Assembly (NCBI GenBank): GCA_948099385.1
Contig: CANUEZ040000116.1
Span: forward strand, 10,236,001 to 10,300,000
Source: Fasciola hepatica
Taxonomy: Eukaryota > Platyhelminthes > Trematoda > Plagiorchiida > Fasciolidae
Direction of reading: 5' to 3'
Length of the DNA stretch: 64,000 nt
The notes under the pieces were generated by a model, which searched no databases, was not told where the DNA came from, and was given only the letters and a program-made list of their open reading frames with translations. This document shows, in pieces, positions 35,401 to 45,900 of the stretch; the first letter of the stretch is position 1; each line of letters begins with the position of its first letter. Both the position numbers and the translations under genes were made by a program.

Positions 35401-36387
35401 GTACTATTTAACCAAAACAGGACATGTTTATGGCGCGTGCAGTCTTGAAGTCTTGAAATAGTACACAGGTATGAGGCTGAAGCCCAAATTTTCCCGGATC
35501 TTTCAATTATCTTGTTATCTGAACGTCGCCAGTGAACTTCAAGGTAGTCCACTGGATAATGGGACAGAGGGAAAAGGGAGAAGTTCATTTCAGTTCAGCT
35601 TAGTTTGCACAGGCAGACAATGGCTACTGCCAATTGAGCTGCCAGGACTCCTTCGATGATGTGCACACTAGGTAGGCGCCCACCACTTCTCAGCTTATTT
35701 CTTTGAATCCCCGCTAAAAATACAAGGGAAAGTAAAACCTCGTCGCACTTCAACTGTAAGAGTCATTATGCACCCTGAGCGTTCACTAAGTCATAATGTA
35801 GCAAATGGGGACGTTCAATAACTACACACATCACATCCGTCTGTCTAGTGATTGGCTCAAAACTCACTGTCAGAAATGGTCTCATTCCACTAGCGACCTA
35901 TGGCTTCCTGAAAGCCTGGACGGTCCCCAGTTCTCTCACCCCTTCCGGCAGCCTATTCTAGTAGTTAACCCCCTACTGCTATGGAAGTAAGATCTAGCTG
36001 TCAACCCAGGCCGAACTTTCTCCAGCTTCTCGTGACTTTTTTGCTGGAGTCTGTTGTCATTTGGAATAGATTCTCCGTTCTAAGCGCAGAAAAGCCTTTG
36101 ATGATCCTCAGTGTCTCCGTGAGATCCTCTCGTGGTCTCCTCTCTTCCATAGGGAAAAGTCCGAGGTCCTGAAGTCCCCGTCCGTACGTCTTGCCCCTCC
36201 CAATCCCTGTCATGCGCTTTGCAAGTTATACCTTCTCCAAGCAGGTGGCATCAATTTTGTAGAAGTGTGACCATTCCCGAACACAGCCCTCTAGCAGAGA
36301 TCTAAATATAGACACGCACAGTGACATGAGAACCCCTGGCTGTCTGCTCGAAAACTCTGATCCCAACCCAAAGAACTCACCGCGTGC

Positions 36388-37426
36388 TTATTTTGCAGCT
36401 TCTGTACACTGATCCGACCACTTGAAATCCGGAGCCACCAAAACTCCAAGGTCTTTCACCCTGTTTACTGCCTCTATAGTAAGTGGGCCTTGGTCCTGTG
36501 CAACCTTCAAGCTTGTCGCTATCCTCGGCAGCGAGTGGCTATTCCCAGCTTTGAGAGGTAAGTCCCACTTCCGTGCCCAGTTAAGAACGACAAATATGCC
36601 TCTGCTCAGCTTTCCTCTCCCCTGAGCTCCCACTAACTTCACATCATGTGCCGAGAAGGGGCTCGGTGACAATAGGGCTGAAGCTAAATCATTAATGAAC
36701 AGAAGAAACAGAAGTGGGCCTAGTACGGAACCCTGCGGTACTCCACTGGTGGCGTTTTCTAATCCAGAGTTCTTTCCACCCACTCCTACGTTAAAAATTT
36801 TCTACCGGTAGGGAAGTCCCTCAAACATTTCTGAGTCTGCCCACTTATGCCAAATGACCTCAACTTGATTGGGAGAAGCCGATGGTTCACCGAGTCAAAT
36901 GCTTTGCTAAAGTCAGGGTAACACGCTTCTACCTGTTTACCTTCAGCCACTCATTGAGTGACTTCGTCCGGGAAGCTCAAGAAGTTGATCAAGCATGACC
37001 TGCATTTGAAAATCCATTCTGTGCCAGGCAAAGCGTAGAGTTTTCTAGTAGGTGCTCGCGGACTTGCGCCTGGAAGTTCTTCTCTGACGCTCTGCATAGA
37101 ATGCAGGTTAGGCTAACAGGTCTGCAGTTTTCCATTTCAGAGCCGGGTCCCCCTTTATGTATAACTATCATTGCCGCGATTTTCCAGTCCTGTGGCAACC
37201 CTCCATGATCCAGGGTGGCCTTTCGTGATTTATATACCGGGAGGGATAGGATACCAGCCAAAGGCCTTAAGATATCGGGGCGGATATCATCTGGCCCGTC
37301 AGACTTATGGATTTCTAACCCGTTCAAGTATTTGCTTACGACTTCCGTAAGATTTAAGTCTGTTATTCCCGATGGGAGAAACGCCCCCTCAAAACTCATC
37401 TGCACACTGTTATCTTTTCTGTGCAA
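36388..37426 (-). pseudogene. LINE C reverse transcriptase
   Basis: Two minus-strand frames. 36989-37426 holds the RT N-terminus (EIHKSDGPDDIRPDILRPL, GGLPQDWKIAAMIVIHKGG, NCRPVSLTCILCR). 36388-36783 holds SGVPQGSVLGPLLFLLFINDL, then SAHDVKLVG in place of the YADD/FADD catalytic motif, then LNWARKWDLPLKAGN. The loss of the catalytic Asp pair and the frameshift make it inactive. Confidence 0.78.
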
Positions 37427-38068
37427 GCTACCAAAATGCCCACCCAGAGCATTTGCTTTGCTTTGGTTGCCTGCTACCTCTCCATGATCATGAGTCTTCA
37501 GTGGTCCTCACAGAGAAGCTTAAGACTGCACGTTATTATAGCAATTCTTTGGATGCTTTTTGACGCACCGGACCAACTTCATTTCATGCCTGCGCTTAGC
37601 GGGTCGCAAGAGGTCAGCGGTCTCTTTTCTGTGCTTGGTGTATCGAATCCAAGCCTAGCGACCCCTGGGAGCCCTGAAGAGAGCCCAACTACTGTTTCGA
37701 CGCTTGATTGAATTTTACCTTGCAGCTCTCCACCACACCGGCTTGCCCTCACCCCTCCTACGCTTCAGAGGAGAAAACTCGTTTTGTAGGGTACGTAGAG
37801 ATCCTTTAATCACCTGCCAGCCTTCCGCCAAGCTAGCATCGTCAGCTATGTCCCATATTAGGTCGACCGCTCTATTTCTAAGCCTAGGAAAGCCCATATT
37901 CGGGAAGCTTATGATCACCTCCAGGCTACTTTGGGTTGAAGCATGCAAAGAGTGGTCTTGACACTCACGTGGTCATTCATACTCAACGGAAAGTGAACCT
38001 GGAATTTTGCCACATTTTTCTCATGGTTTGCTGTCACGAGATCCAACAAGGATGGCTTACAACCTCTC

Positions 38069-38644
38069 CTACACCTGGTGTTTTCCCTCATGGGTTGGAA
38101 CAGAGCACTTGAATGTAGCCATTATAGATATCCCTTCTTCTAGGTCCCGCGCGGTACATGCCTCGAATACCCTACTTGTGTGTGGTAGGTAGAAGTCTCC
38201 AACTACGAAGGTCTGATTAGCTTCCTTAACCAACATGGCAAGTACGTGGAGAAGTTGAATGTCCTCATCTGGGTTTGTGTCCGGAGCCCTATACACACAG
38301 ACAACATTTACCCTTCTCTTCGTGGGCGTGAGAATAACCGCGCACAGTTGTATATTTCGGGTGCAACTCATGGTCTGTAATTCCACCTGGTTTATGCCTG
38401 CCCTAAAGTGGACAGCCGCTCTTCCCCTACACGGTCATTTTCCCTGTCCTGCCTATAGACAGAAAACTCGTTTTGTATTATTACCAGTACATGGTCATCT
38501 CTTGAGAGCCATGTTTCCGTAACTGCATCGATGGACGCGTTTTGCTCCTCTGAAGCTCTGAAGAGCTCCATACGCTCGTTTCTAATACTACACGCGTTGG
38601 TGTGTAACTCCGCCACATTTGATTCGACGCGTACGGGGTTTCCA
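38069..38644 (-). pseudogene. LINE C EEP endonuclease
   Basis: Minus-strand frames read ELHTNACSIRNERMELFRA (start), DAVTETWLSRDD (catalytic Glu), QLCAVILTPTKRRVNVVCV with YRAPDTNPDED, and FVVGDFYLPHT in place of GDFN. Broken by stops between 38386 and 38392. Confidence 0.75.
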
Positions 38645-38658
38645 ATGATTATCATTGG
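38645..38658. repeat. 14-bp target duplication, left of the retrozyme
   Basis: ATGATTATCATTGG, repeated at 39973-39986. Without the insert, LINE C reads continuously as FNPMIIIGNPV. Confidence 0.9.
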
Positions 38659-38778
38659 CAAATGAGTAGTAGGAGATTAGATTTGTATATAATATGATTC
38701 ATCATGCAGCTTGAACGCTCAACTCACCATTGAAAACCATGGAAGCACTGTACAGCTGTTTCATCCTTGTTGGGAATC
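38659..38778 (-). repeat. inverted truncated unit of the retrozyme
   Basis: Complement of the unit segment that begins at the hammerhead stem II. It has GAAAC, the CAGCTG stem III and the cleavage region, but lacks the CTGATGA core, so it cannot form a hammerhead on its own. Confidence 0.88.
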
Positions 38779-39039
38779 AATGGTGAGTTGAGCGTTCAAG
38801 CTGCATGATGAATCATATTATATACAAATCTAATCTCCTACTACTCATTTGCAAATAGTAACCAAGCTCTGTAGGTTGTTCATAACGGAATGCCTTCGTT
38901 GTACTTAGGCCCCTACAGAGAAGTCATCCATCATAGGAGTCGATCGCTGTGTGGGAAGTGGGTTGTTACCGTTCAAAAGCCAGTGACGGAAGGGTGCTAT
39001 ATCATGTAGTGTAGATGTTCAACAAACCGTTGAGAGCCA

Positions 39040-39110
39040 GCCCGGATAGCCTTGTGGTTAAGGTGTTCGATTCACAATCGTTCACCCCGGGTTCGAGTCC
39101 CCGTGGGGGC
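39040..39110 (+). ncRNA. tRNA-like segment, unit 1
   Basis: Box A TAGCCTTGTGG (39047-39057) and box B GGTTCGAGTCC (39090-39100), spaced as in a tRNA. A 7-nt anticodon loop would read CAC (valine). The acceptor stem has two G-G mismatches and the anticodon stem is weak, so I read this as a tRNA-derived promoter, not a working tRNA. Confidence 0.7.
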
Positions 39111-39121
39111 TCGGTGGATGT

Positions 39122-39166
39122 GCACTGCTGATGATTCCCAACAAGGATGAAACAGCTGTACAGTGC
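39122..39166 (+). ncRNA. hammerhead ribozyme (type I), unit 1
   Basis: Stem I GCACTG (39122-39127) pairs with CAGTGC (39161-39166). The core has CTGATGA (39128-39134), stem II TTCC/GGAT with a 6-nt loop, and GAAA (39149-39152). Stem III is the palindrome CAGCTG followed by the cleavage triplet GTA, so predicted cleavage is after 39160. Outer GGA/TCC pairs extend stem I across an internal loop. U-U replaces the usual G-C at the base of stem II. Confidence 0.85.
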
Positions 39167-39440
39167 TTCCATGGTTTTCAATGGTGAGTTGAGCGTTCAA
39201 GCTGCATGATGAATCATATTATATACAAATCCAATCTCCTACTACTCATTTGCAAATAGTAACCAAGCTCTGTAGGTTGTTCATAACGGAATGCCTTCGT
39301 TGTACTTAGGCCCCTACAGAGAAGTCATCCATCATAGGAGTCGATCGCTGTGTGGGAAGTGGGTTGATACCGTTCAAAAGCCAGTGACGGAAGGGTGCTA
39401 TATCATGTAGTGTAGATGCTCAACAAACCGTTGAGAGCCA

Positions 39441-39511
39441 GCCCGGATAGCCTTGTGGTTAAGGTGTTCGATTCACAATCGTTCACCCCGGGTTCGAGTC
39501 CCCGTGGGGGC
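39441..39511 (+). ncRNA. tRNA-like segment, unit 2
   Basis: The same sequence as 39040-39110, shifted by 401. Confidence 0.7.
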
Positions 39512-39522
39512 TCGGTGGATGT

Positions 39523-39567
39523 GCACTGCTGATGATTCCCAACAAGGATGAAACAGCTGTACAGTGC
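39523..39567 (+). ncRNA. hammerhead ribozyme (type I), unit 2
   Basis: The same 45 nt as unit 1. Predicted cleavage after 39561, so units 1 and 2 would release a 401-nt monomer (39161-39561). Confidence 0.85.
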
Positions 39568-39841
39568 TTCCATGGTTTTCAATGGTGAGTTGAGCGTTCA
39601 AGCTGCATGATGAATCATATTATATACAAATCCAATCTCCTACTACTCATTTGCAAATAGTAACCAAGCGCTGTAGGTTGTTCATAACGGAATGCCTTCG
39701 TTGTACTTAGGCCCCTACAGAGAAGTCATCCATCATAGGAGTCGATCGCTGTGTGGGAAGTGGGTTGATACCGTTCAAAAGCCAGTGACGGAAGGGTGCT
39801 ATATCATGTAGTGTAGATGCTCAACAAACCGTTGAGAGCCA

Positions 39842-39912
39842 GCCCGGATAGCCTTGTGGTTAAGGTGTTCGATTCACAATCGTTCACCCCGGGTTCGAGT
39901 CCCCGTGGGGGC
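39842..39912 (+). ncRNA. tRNA-like segment, unit 3
   Basis: The same sequence as unit 1, shifted by 802. Confidence 0.7.
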
Positions 39913-39923
39913 TCGGTGGATGT

Positions 39924-39968
39924 GCACTGCTGATGATTCCCAACAAGGATGAAACAGCTGTACAGTGC
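39924..39968 (+). ncRNA. hammerhead ribozyme (type I), unit 3
   Basis: Complete. The element ends four bases later, at the 14-bp duplication. Confidence 0.85.
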
Positions 39969-39972
39969 TTCC

Positions 39973-39986
39973 ATGATTATCATTGG
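39973..39986. repeat. 14-bp target duplication, right of the retrozyme
   Basis: Matches 38645-38658 exactly. Confidence 0.9.
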
Positions 39987-40340
39987 ATTAAAATTACAAA
40001 TCTTGAGAGTGTCCCGCTTCTGGTGTTGCCGGCAAACTGGAAGATGACCACTGGACAATGTGACAGGGTTCAGAACACTAGTCTCCACTGCATCTTCCGT
40101 CTTTTATCACCGGTGATCGGGAAGATAGACCGCTGGACAGTGGGAGGGAGTTCAGCTTCGAGGTACTCCCTTCAGCTTGAGTGGCATGAGAGATTCCATC
40201 GCGGGAAATCCATCACACACCAAACATCGAGATTTTTGAACCGCGTGGATTCGCTAGGGAGTTATGTCATGTTTTGCCTCTATTTAGGTTCCCCCAGTCG
40301 AATTTGTATGATTTTGAACCAGCATGGCTCCTCAAAATAT
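39987..40340 (-). mobile_element. CR1-like LINE C, upstream part
   Basis: Minus-strand text (METSVLNPVTLSSGHL, QKRDTLKICNFNPMII) leads in frame into the endonuclease start on the other side of the retrozyme. The upstream limit near 40340 is approximate. Confidence 0.6.
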
Positions 40341-40495
40341 GTAAAATGGTAAAACTATCTGTCTCATTTGCTTCAAGACTCAATTCAGTTCCATCATGGT
40401 ACTTCAGATTAGAGGTCAGGTCGGGTCACAGGACGCGCGGCTGTAGTCAGTGTACTTCCAGGTTCTTGCACCCGAGGGCTGCAGTGTTCCCACGG

Positions 40496-40872
40496 CGTAA
40501 CACAAGTTTGAGCACTACTTAGCCAAATTTGCAGCGGATCCCGAAATCAAAAGGCGACTACCCTTGATATTCTGCGATACTAGATTACTGAATGAACAAT
40601 GACACCAAAAAGATACAAACTTCAATAATGAGATCACAAAGACTCAACAAGCGAGAAACCGAATTGTGGCGCGCGAGCAAGGAGCACGTGCGTCACGCAG
40701 GTCCAGAACAAGGGTATGACAAAGTAGCGCTCTGGGCGCGAACAAACAACAATTGGTCCATGAAAACAAACAGTTCGTAAAGACACACCAATAGTGTATG
40801 CAAGTGAGTGATGTTAAGAAAAACATGGAACTGCAAAGGTTTTAGGGATATTTTCCACGACCAGTCGTTACA
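40496..40872 (-). repeat. 3' LTR of the old BEL/Pao element
   Basis: 377 bp. Its plus-strand start is CGTAA where the partner has TGTAA, a terminal mutation. It ends GTTACA. Differs from 56475-56851 at a modest number of positions, most near the ends, so the insertion is not recent. Confidence 0.87.
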
Positions 40873-41521
40873 CCGCCCACCAAAATCCTCTCAAATCCTT
40901 AGCAGAGTCAAAGGTTTGGTTTAAAGGTACTGATTCTCCCTGCATATCTGGGCCCTGCTGTCAGTGCGCACCTAATGTTTGTCGTCAACATTCTACTCAC
41001 GGTCGCACCTAATCCGTTGGCCACATAGACGCGCGGCTATTCTACATCTTCCACGAGAACAACTGACAGATGGCGGGCGTGAGGGGGAAACATAGATGCT
41101 GTTCTTGGAAGGGACGTCCTGCTCTGGCGGTATGTGCTTGCTTGAATGTGTGCGTTTATGATGTAATCGCCGCTACCTCTGCACATGCAAAATACATTTC
41201 GGTAACGTCAACAAAAGCAAATTCCAAACACCGTCAAATGTTTGATAGGGGTTGCGGGACATAGAGTGCATCGGGTATGTGTGTATGTGTCTGGATGTAT
41301 AATGGAATCACATGTACCGCCACAGATCAAAAAAGGACTCGTTGCAACGTCAACGAAGGACTGTGAGCACTGTATCGCGTTTGACGGAGACCAGGTGGTA
41401 TAGAGAGTACAATGTAGGTGAGTGTGCGTCGGAATGTATGATGGTTCGATACGTCAGTGTGTCGTGATTGCTTCCATATATGGGGTTTCTTTACCCACCT
41501 CGAAGTCTAGTGCGAAATAGT
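40873..41521 (-). other. 3' untranslated region of the old BEL/Pao element
   Basis: Between the polyprotein stop and the 3' LTR. No domain recognised. The sequence next to the LTR is purine-rich on the minus strand, as expected for the plus-strand primer. Confidence 0.6.
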
Positions 41522-41892
41522 CTACTGGGCCTCAGAGTTATCAGCTTCCCCGCCTTCACTCTCGAGTAGGCTAATACTGCGTATGTCACGAACTAGCGCT
41601 TCGTCAGCTGTCTTCACCTTCACCGTTCTTATCATTCCGTCGGTGCTTTCGATGGTTTCCATAACTACTCCCAAGGACCAGGTGCTGAAATGTGCGCGTT
41701 CATCTGCGATCATCACCCCATCCCCAACCTAGAACGGTCTTGTTTTGACCATCCACTTCTGTCGAGCCTGCAGAGCCGGTAGGTACTCCCGCAGCCAACG
41801 CCTCCGGAAAACCTTGGAAAGATAGTTTGTCCGTTTCCATCCGTGGAGATAGCTCCCACGAAGGTTTACCGGCACTTGGAAACCCTCGTTTG
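41522..41892 (-). pseudogene. old BEL/Pao polyprotein C-terminus
   Basis: Minus-strand text has RRRWLREYLPALQARQKWM, VGDGVMIADERAHFSTW and TDGMIRTVKVKTADEALVRD, the C-terminal DUF5641-type domain of BEL/Pao integrases. Broken by frame changes near 41730. Confidence 0.75.
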
Positions 41893-41965
41893 ACCTTAAT
41901 AATAATAATAATATTAATGGTATATTTCTCGACCGTGGTCGAGACGCACGCGCAAGCGAGACATC
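41893..41965 (-). mobile_element. 70-bp truncated LINE tail inside the old integrase
   Basis: A TAA/ATT microsatellite followed by GGTATATTTCTCGACC and TGGTCGAGACGCACGCGC, the same 3' end as at 31165, 50977 and 51513. It interrupts the old BEL reading between TPNDLLMS and GFQVPVNLRG. A very short 5'-truncated retroposition. Confidence 0.75.
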
Positions 41966-42519
41966 AATAAGTCGTTCGGGGTGAGCGCCAGATTGGTGGG
42001 GTCACTGTTCATTACCGGGACCAGGAGGTGTTTGTTCAGAATTCTCTCTACCTCAGTCACGACGGTGTTCAGCGTCTCGTCGTCGGGCGGCTGTTGCTCC
42101 ATGATCGACAGCAATATCCGTATGGCGGACCGGATCATGCGTTCCCATACGCCGCCGCGGTGACTGGCCTGTGAAGGGTTGAAATGCCATCGTATGCCGT
42201 AGGCCACTGTTCGATCCCGCAGTTCGTCCCTGTTTATGTTTTTGTGCCAACGCTGAAATTCCCGTTGAGCGCCCACAAAGTTCGATCCATTATCTGAGTA
42301 TATATCGGCCGGTACGCCTCTTCGGTTGATCACTCTCTGCAAGGCCCGTAGGAAAGAATCGGTCGCCATCGAATGTGCGACTTCTAGGTGTACCGTGCGT
42401 GACTTCATGCACGTCATGATACACCCATATCGTTTTTCCAATCTGTTCCCGCACTTGGTCCGCAAGGGCCCGAAATAATCTAACCCGGTGTCGCTGAACG
42501 GCCACCAGCCCGCAGTCAC
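41966..42519 (-). pseudogene. old BEL/Pao integrase core
   Basis: Open frame with TGLDYFGPL (first Asp), YGCIMTCM, TVHLEVAHSMATDSFL, IYSDNGSNFVGAQREF (second Asp) and ASHRGGVWERMIRS (Glu). The catalytic D, D and E positions are kept. The frame is interrupted upstream by the young BEL and resumes at 48989. Confidence 0.88.
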
Positions 42520-42523
42520 CCTG
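42519..42523. repeat. CCCTG target duplication of the young BEL, left
   Basis: Matches 48984-48988. Confidence 0.92.
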
Positions 42524-42949
42524 TGTAAAGGAGTTCAGGAAACCCCATTCCATGCATTAGCATCCATGTTACAAACGACATTAATCATTCGTATGAACTA
42601 TATTTGCTGGAATTCCGATTGTTTGTTTTATTTCTCTAAGCCTTTGTTACAAACCGGACTCCTACCGTTGCCTCGAGCGAGAGTCGCTCAGTTTGAACTT
42701 CGTTGTGACTGTATTTGGTAATCTTATCTTCTGTATCTAACCTTTGGCTGTAACCCAGCTGCAGTTGTTGATTTGTTTTCCAATTTGGAGCGAAAGAGCC
42801 CAGAAGGAACACTATTGAGGTTTGATCATTGTAAAATTAATTAATTTGTTGTATATAGTACCGTAGCTATTTGGAATCGACTTTGTTTTGAATTGTGTCG
42901 AAATTGGTTGCTACGCGTCGCTCGAACGTTCCGGTGGCTGGACTTTACA
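42524..42949 (+). repeat. 5' LTR of the young BEL/Pao element, 426 bp
   Basis: TGTAAAGGAG...GGACTTTACA. I see no difference from the 3' LTR at 48558-48983 on reading through both. Confidence 0.93.
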
Positions 42950-42979
42950 GTACTCAATATCCTTGGCAATTGCTGAGAC

Positions 42980-45900
42980 ATGAAATTACGCAGCAAATCG
43001 GCAAACCGTTCCGAATCAAAGGACAATACCCCGCAGGTGAACCAAACCCTTTTGCCCGTAGGTGTTGGTCATGTTTCTTGCTCAGGCTCTAGTATATCAG
43101 GTTGTTCTAGGGTTAGCTCGGTTTCCCATAGAGCTAGAGCTGATCTGTTGTTAGCCGAGTTGAAGGAGAAGCAGGTTGTAGAACAGTTAGAGTTAGATAA
43201 GCAACGTAAGCTGCTCCAGGTGAGGAATGAGACGGAAATGGCGAAACTGCGTTTGGCACTCGCTGAGGAAGAAGAAAATCTAGTCAACGGAGATGAAGTC
43301 AAGGGTGGAGTAATGGTCAGTGAACATCTTTCTCGTTACTTAGGTGATTGCCACGTGCAGAACGACGCACCACAAAAAACAAGCTTGGTTCCAATGGTGA
43401 AACCTGCAGCGGATTATCGTTTGGACTTGCCTAGGGTGGAACTGGAGTCATTCGCGGGCTGCTCGTCAACGTACTGGAGGTTTGTGAAACAGTTCGAATA
43501 TTACGTCGAAGGTAGAGTTCGAGACGATGGACAGCGTCTACTTTATTTGATGCATTACTGCAAGGGACAAGCAAGGGATGCGATTGCCGAATGTGTTATG
43601 TTGCCTCCAACACTGGCATACAATAGGGCTAGGGAAATCCTAAAGGATCTGTATGGACAAGATCATGTAGTGGCTCGTTCACTGATTGACGGCTTGCTGC
43701 AAGGTTTAAAGCCTCTGGCAGAAGATTCGGATGCCCTGACCAAATTGTCGTTAAAAATGCTGAACTGCGAAGTTGCCCTCACGCAGATGAATTGCATGTC
43801 AGACCTCAACTCATTGCAGACTATGGAACGTATCACTCGAGTGCTACCAACGCGTCTCCAGGATTTGTGGGCTAGGACCGTTGATGATATTTTGGGAAGA
43901 GGAGTCGAACCGAGGTTCCAAGATCTGCAGCACCTAGTGTCCCGTGAGGCACGGATTGCTCGAAGTAGGTTTGGCAAACTTGCCGCCAATAGCAAGGCTC
44001 AGGAGTATTCGCCGTCATCCAGTTGGAGGAATTATGCACAAAACCCGCGTCCAGAAGCGACACGGTTCACGCCAAATCAGGGTAGTACTTTGTTGGTCGC
44101 AGCTAACAGGTGCTCGGTATGTAATGGAATACACACACTTGAGGAATGTCAGCGATTCCTGTCTCGTGATATACCCGGTCGTTGGGCATTGATCAAAGAA
44201 ATCAAGGCTTGTTTTTCGTGTCTCAAGTGTGGACATCTGTCCAGCAACTGTTCTGTTTCAAAACCATGTTCAACATCAGGTTGTTTGAAACGGCACCACC
44301 CTCTACTGCATGTTGCACAGAAGCAAGGTGCCGATCAAGTCACGCAAGATACAACACAAGGGCCGCAGCTGGATAAGCTGGGTACGGACAGTGCGAAAGG
44401 GCATGGGCAGTGGACCAATAATTTTGCGGCTACTCTTAGGCCAGAATGTCGGGTCAGTTTAGGTGTGCTACCAGTGCGAGTAGACGGACCGGGGGGCTCC
44501 GTGGAGACCTACGCTCTGCTGGACAGCGGGTCTGATGTGACTCTAATACAAAAGGACATTATGGAGCTGGTGGGCCTGAAGGCATCCCCGACCTCACTTT
44601 CGATTTCGACCGTAAATGGGACTACCACTTGGAATTCGGGAATAACGGAGCTGCGACTGAACTCATTGTCAGAGAATGATTTCGTGAATGTAGAGAGAGC
44701 ATTTTGTGTTGATAGGTTACCAATCCAAGCAGTGCAGTACTGCACAGATGCGGACATTTTATCCTGGCCTCACCTACATTGCGTCCAAAGACGGAATCTG
44801 GAAGATTCGAGAGTGCGAATCCTGATAGGTGCCGACGTCCCAGAAGCACATTGGGCATTAGAGCAAAGATGCGGCAAAAGAAAACAACCCTATGCTGTGC
44901 GGACGATTTTAGGATGGATTGTTCTTGGTCCGATAAACCAGGAACCACACTTTGCGAGAACAGTAAACTACATTGAGAGGGGAATCGATCCCTTAGCAGA
45001 ACAGATCGATCGACTATACAACGCCGAATTCTGCGATGGGTGTGCGTCAGAAAACTCTCCTTCATTAGAGGACAAACAGGCCGTCGATATGGTTTCCAAT
45101 GCCATAACCTGGTTGAACGGACACTATGAAGTTGCACTCCCGTGGAGGAATCCCGAAGTGAGACTTCCAAATAACTATATTGTGGCCAAAGAGAGATTGA
45201 ACGGCCTGAGGAAAAGGTTTGCGCGTGACCCTGAATTCTTTGAAAAATACTCTACAATAATAGAAGGTTATGTGCGCAAGGGCCACGCCCAGTTAGTTCC
45301 CGATGTACAGCTAAAAATGGGTTTTGAGCCAAAGTGGTACTTACCACATCACGCAGTTACAAACCCTAAAAAGCCTAGCAAGTTGAGGGTGGTGTTTGAC
45401 TGCGCGGCTGCATTCCAGGGACGCTCCTTGAATGATTACTTGCTACAGGGACCGGATACGACAGCAAGCTTAGTTGGAGTGTTGCTTCGTTTCCGAAAGG
45501 AATCTGTCGCGTTGGCTGCGGATATTGAAGAAATGTTCATGCAGGTTCGAGTGCCAACGAGAGACAAAGGAGCACTGAGGTTCCTGTGGTGGGAAAATGG
45601 TCGACTAGGTGGTAATCCTGTTGAATATCAGATGAATGCCCACCCTTTTGGTGCCACTTCCTCCCCATTTTGTGCAAATTTCGCATTACGTCGCACGGCA
45701 AACGATTTGGGAGGACAGTATGAGGATTACGTCTCCACGGCCGTGTATAACAACTTCTATGTAGACGACTGTCTTGTTTCTTTGCCCACACCGGAGATTG
45801 CGAGAGTTTTCGCTATCCAGATGAGTGAGTTACTATCACGAGGCGGATTCCGGCTTCATAAGTGGGTGTGTAATCGTAAGGAGGTGCTGGATATTTTACC

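Larger units (their letters stand above)
35586..38644 (-). mobile_element. CR1-like LINE C, 3' part (endonuclease to tail)
   Basis: Same family as LINE B. It has a tail with TTCAGTTCAG near 35586, the 3' UTR, RT in 36388-37426 and endonuclease in 38069-38644. The upstream part resumes at 39987, after a retrozyme insertion. Many stops and frameshifts. Confidence 0.78.
38659..39972 (+). mobile_element. retrozyme/Penelope-type tandem repeat: 401-bp units with hammerhead and tRNA-like segment
   Basis: A 1314-bp insertion in LINE C. It has a 120-bp inverted arm (38659-38778), then three direct units of exactly 401 bp (38778-39972). Each unit carries a tRNA-like segment with pol III A and B boxes and, about 80 bp later, a complete type I hammerhead ribozyme. 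The inverted arm is the complement of a unit from the middle of the hammerhead onward, so it is a truncated unit. Inverted truncated plus tandem direct copies is the layout of Penelope pseudo-LTRs and animal retrozymes. No protein is encoded. Confidence 0.87.

Noticed and set aside
38659..38778. A fourth hammerhead in the inverted arm
   Set aside because: The arm starts after the CTGAT part of the core, so no complete hammerhead can form.
39040..39912. Three valine tRNA genes
   Set aside because: The acceptor stem has two mismatches, the anticodon stem is weak, and all three lie in identical 401-bp transposon units. Better explained as tRNA-derived promoters.
39022..39972. CRISPR-like array
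   Set aside because: The repeats are 401-bp tandem units without spacers in a eukaryotic transposon context.
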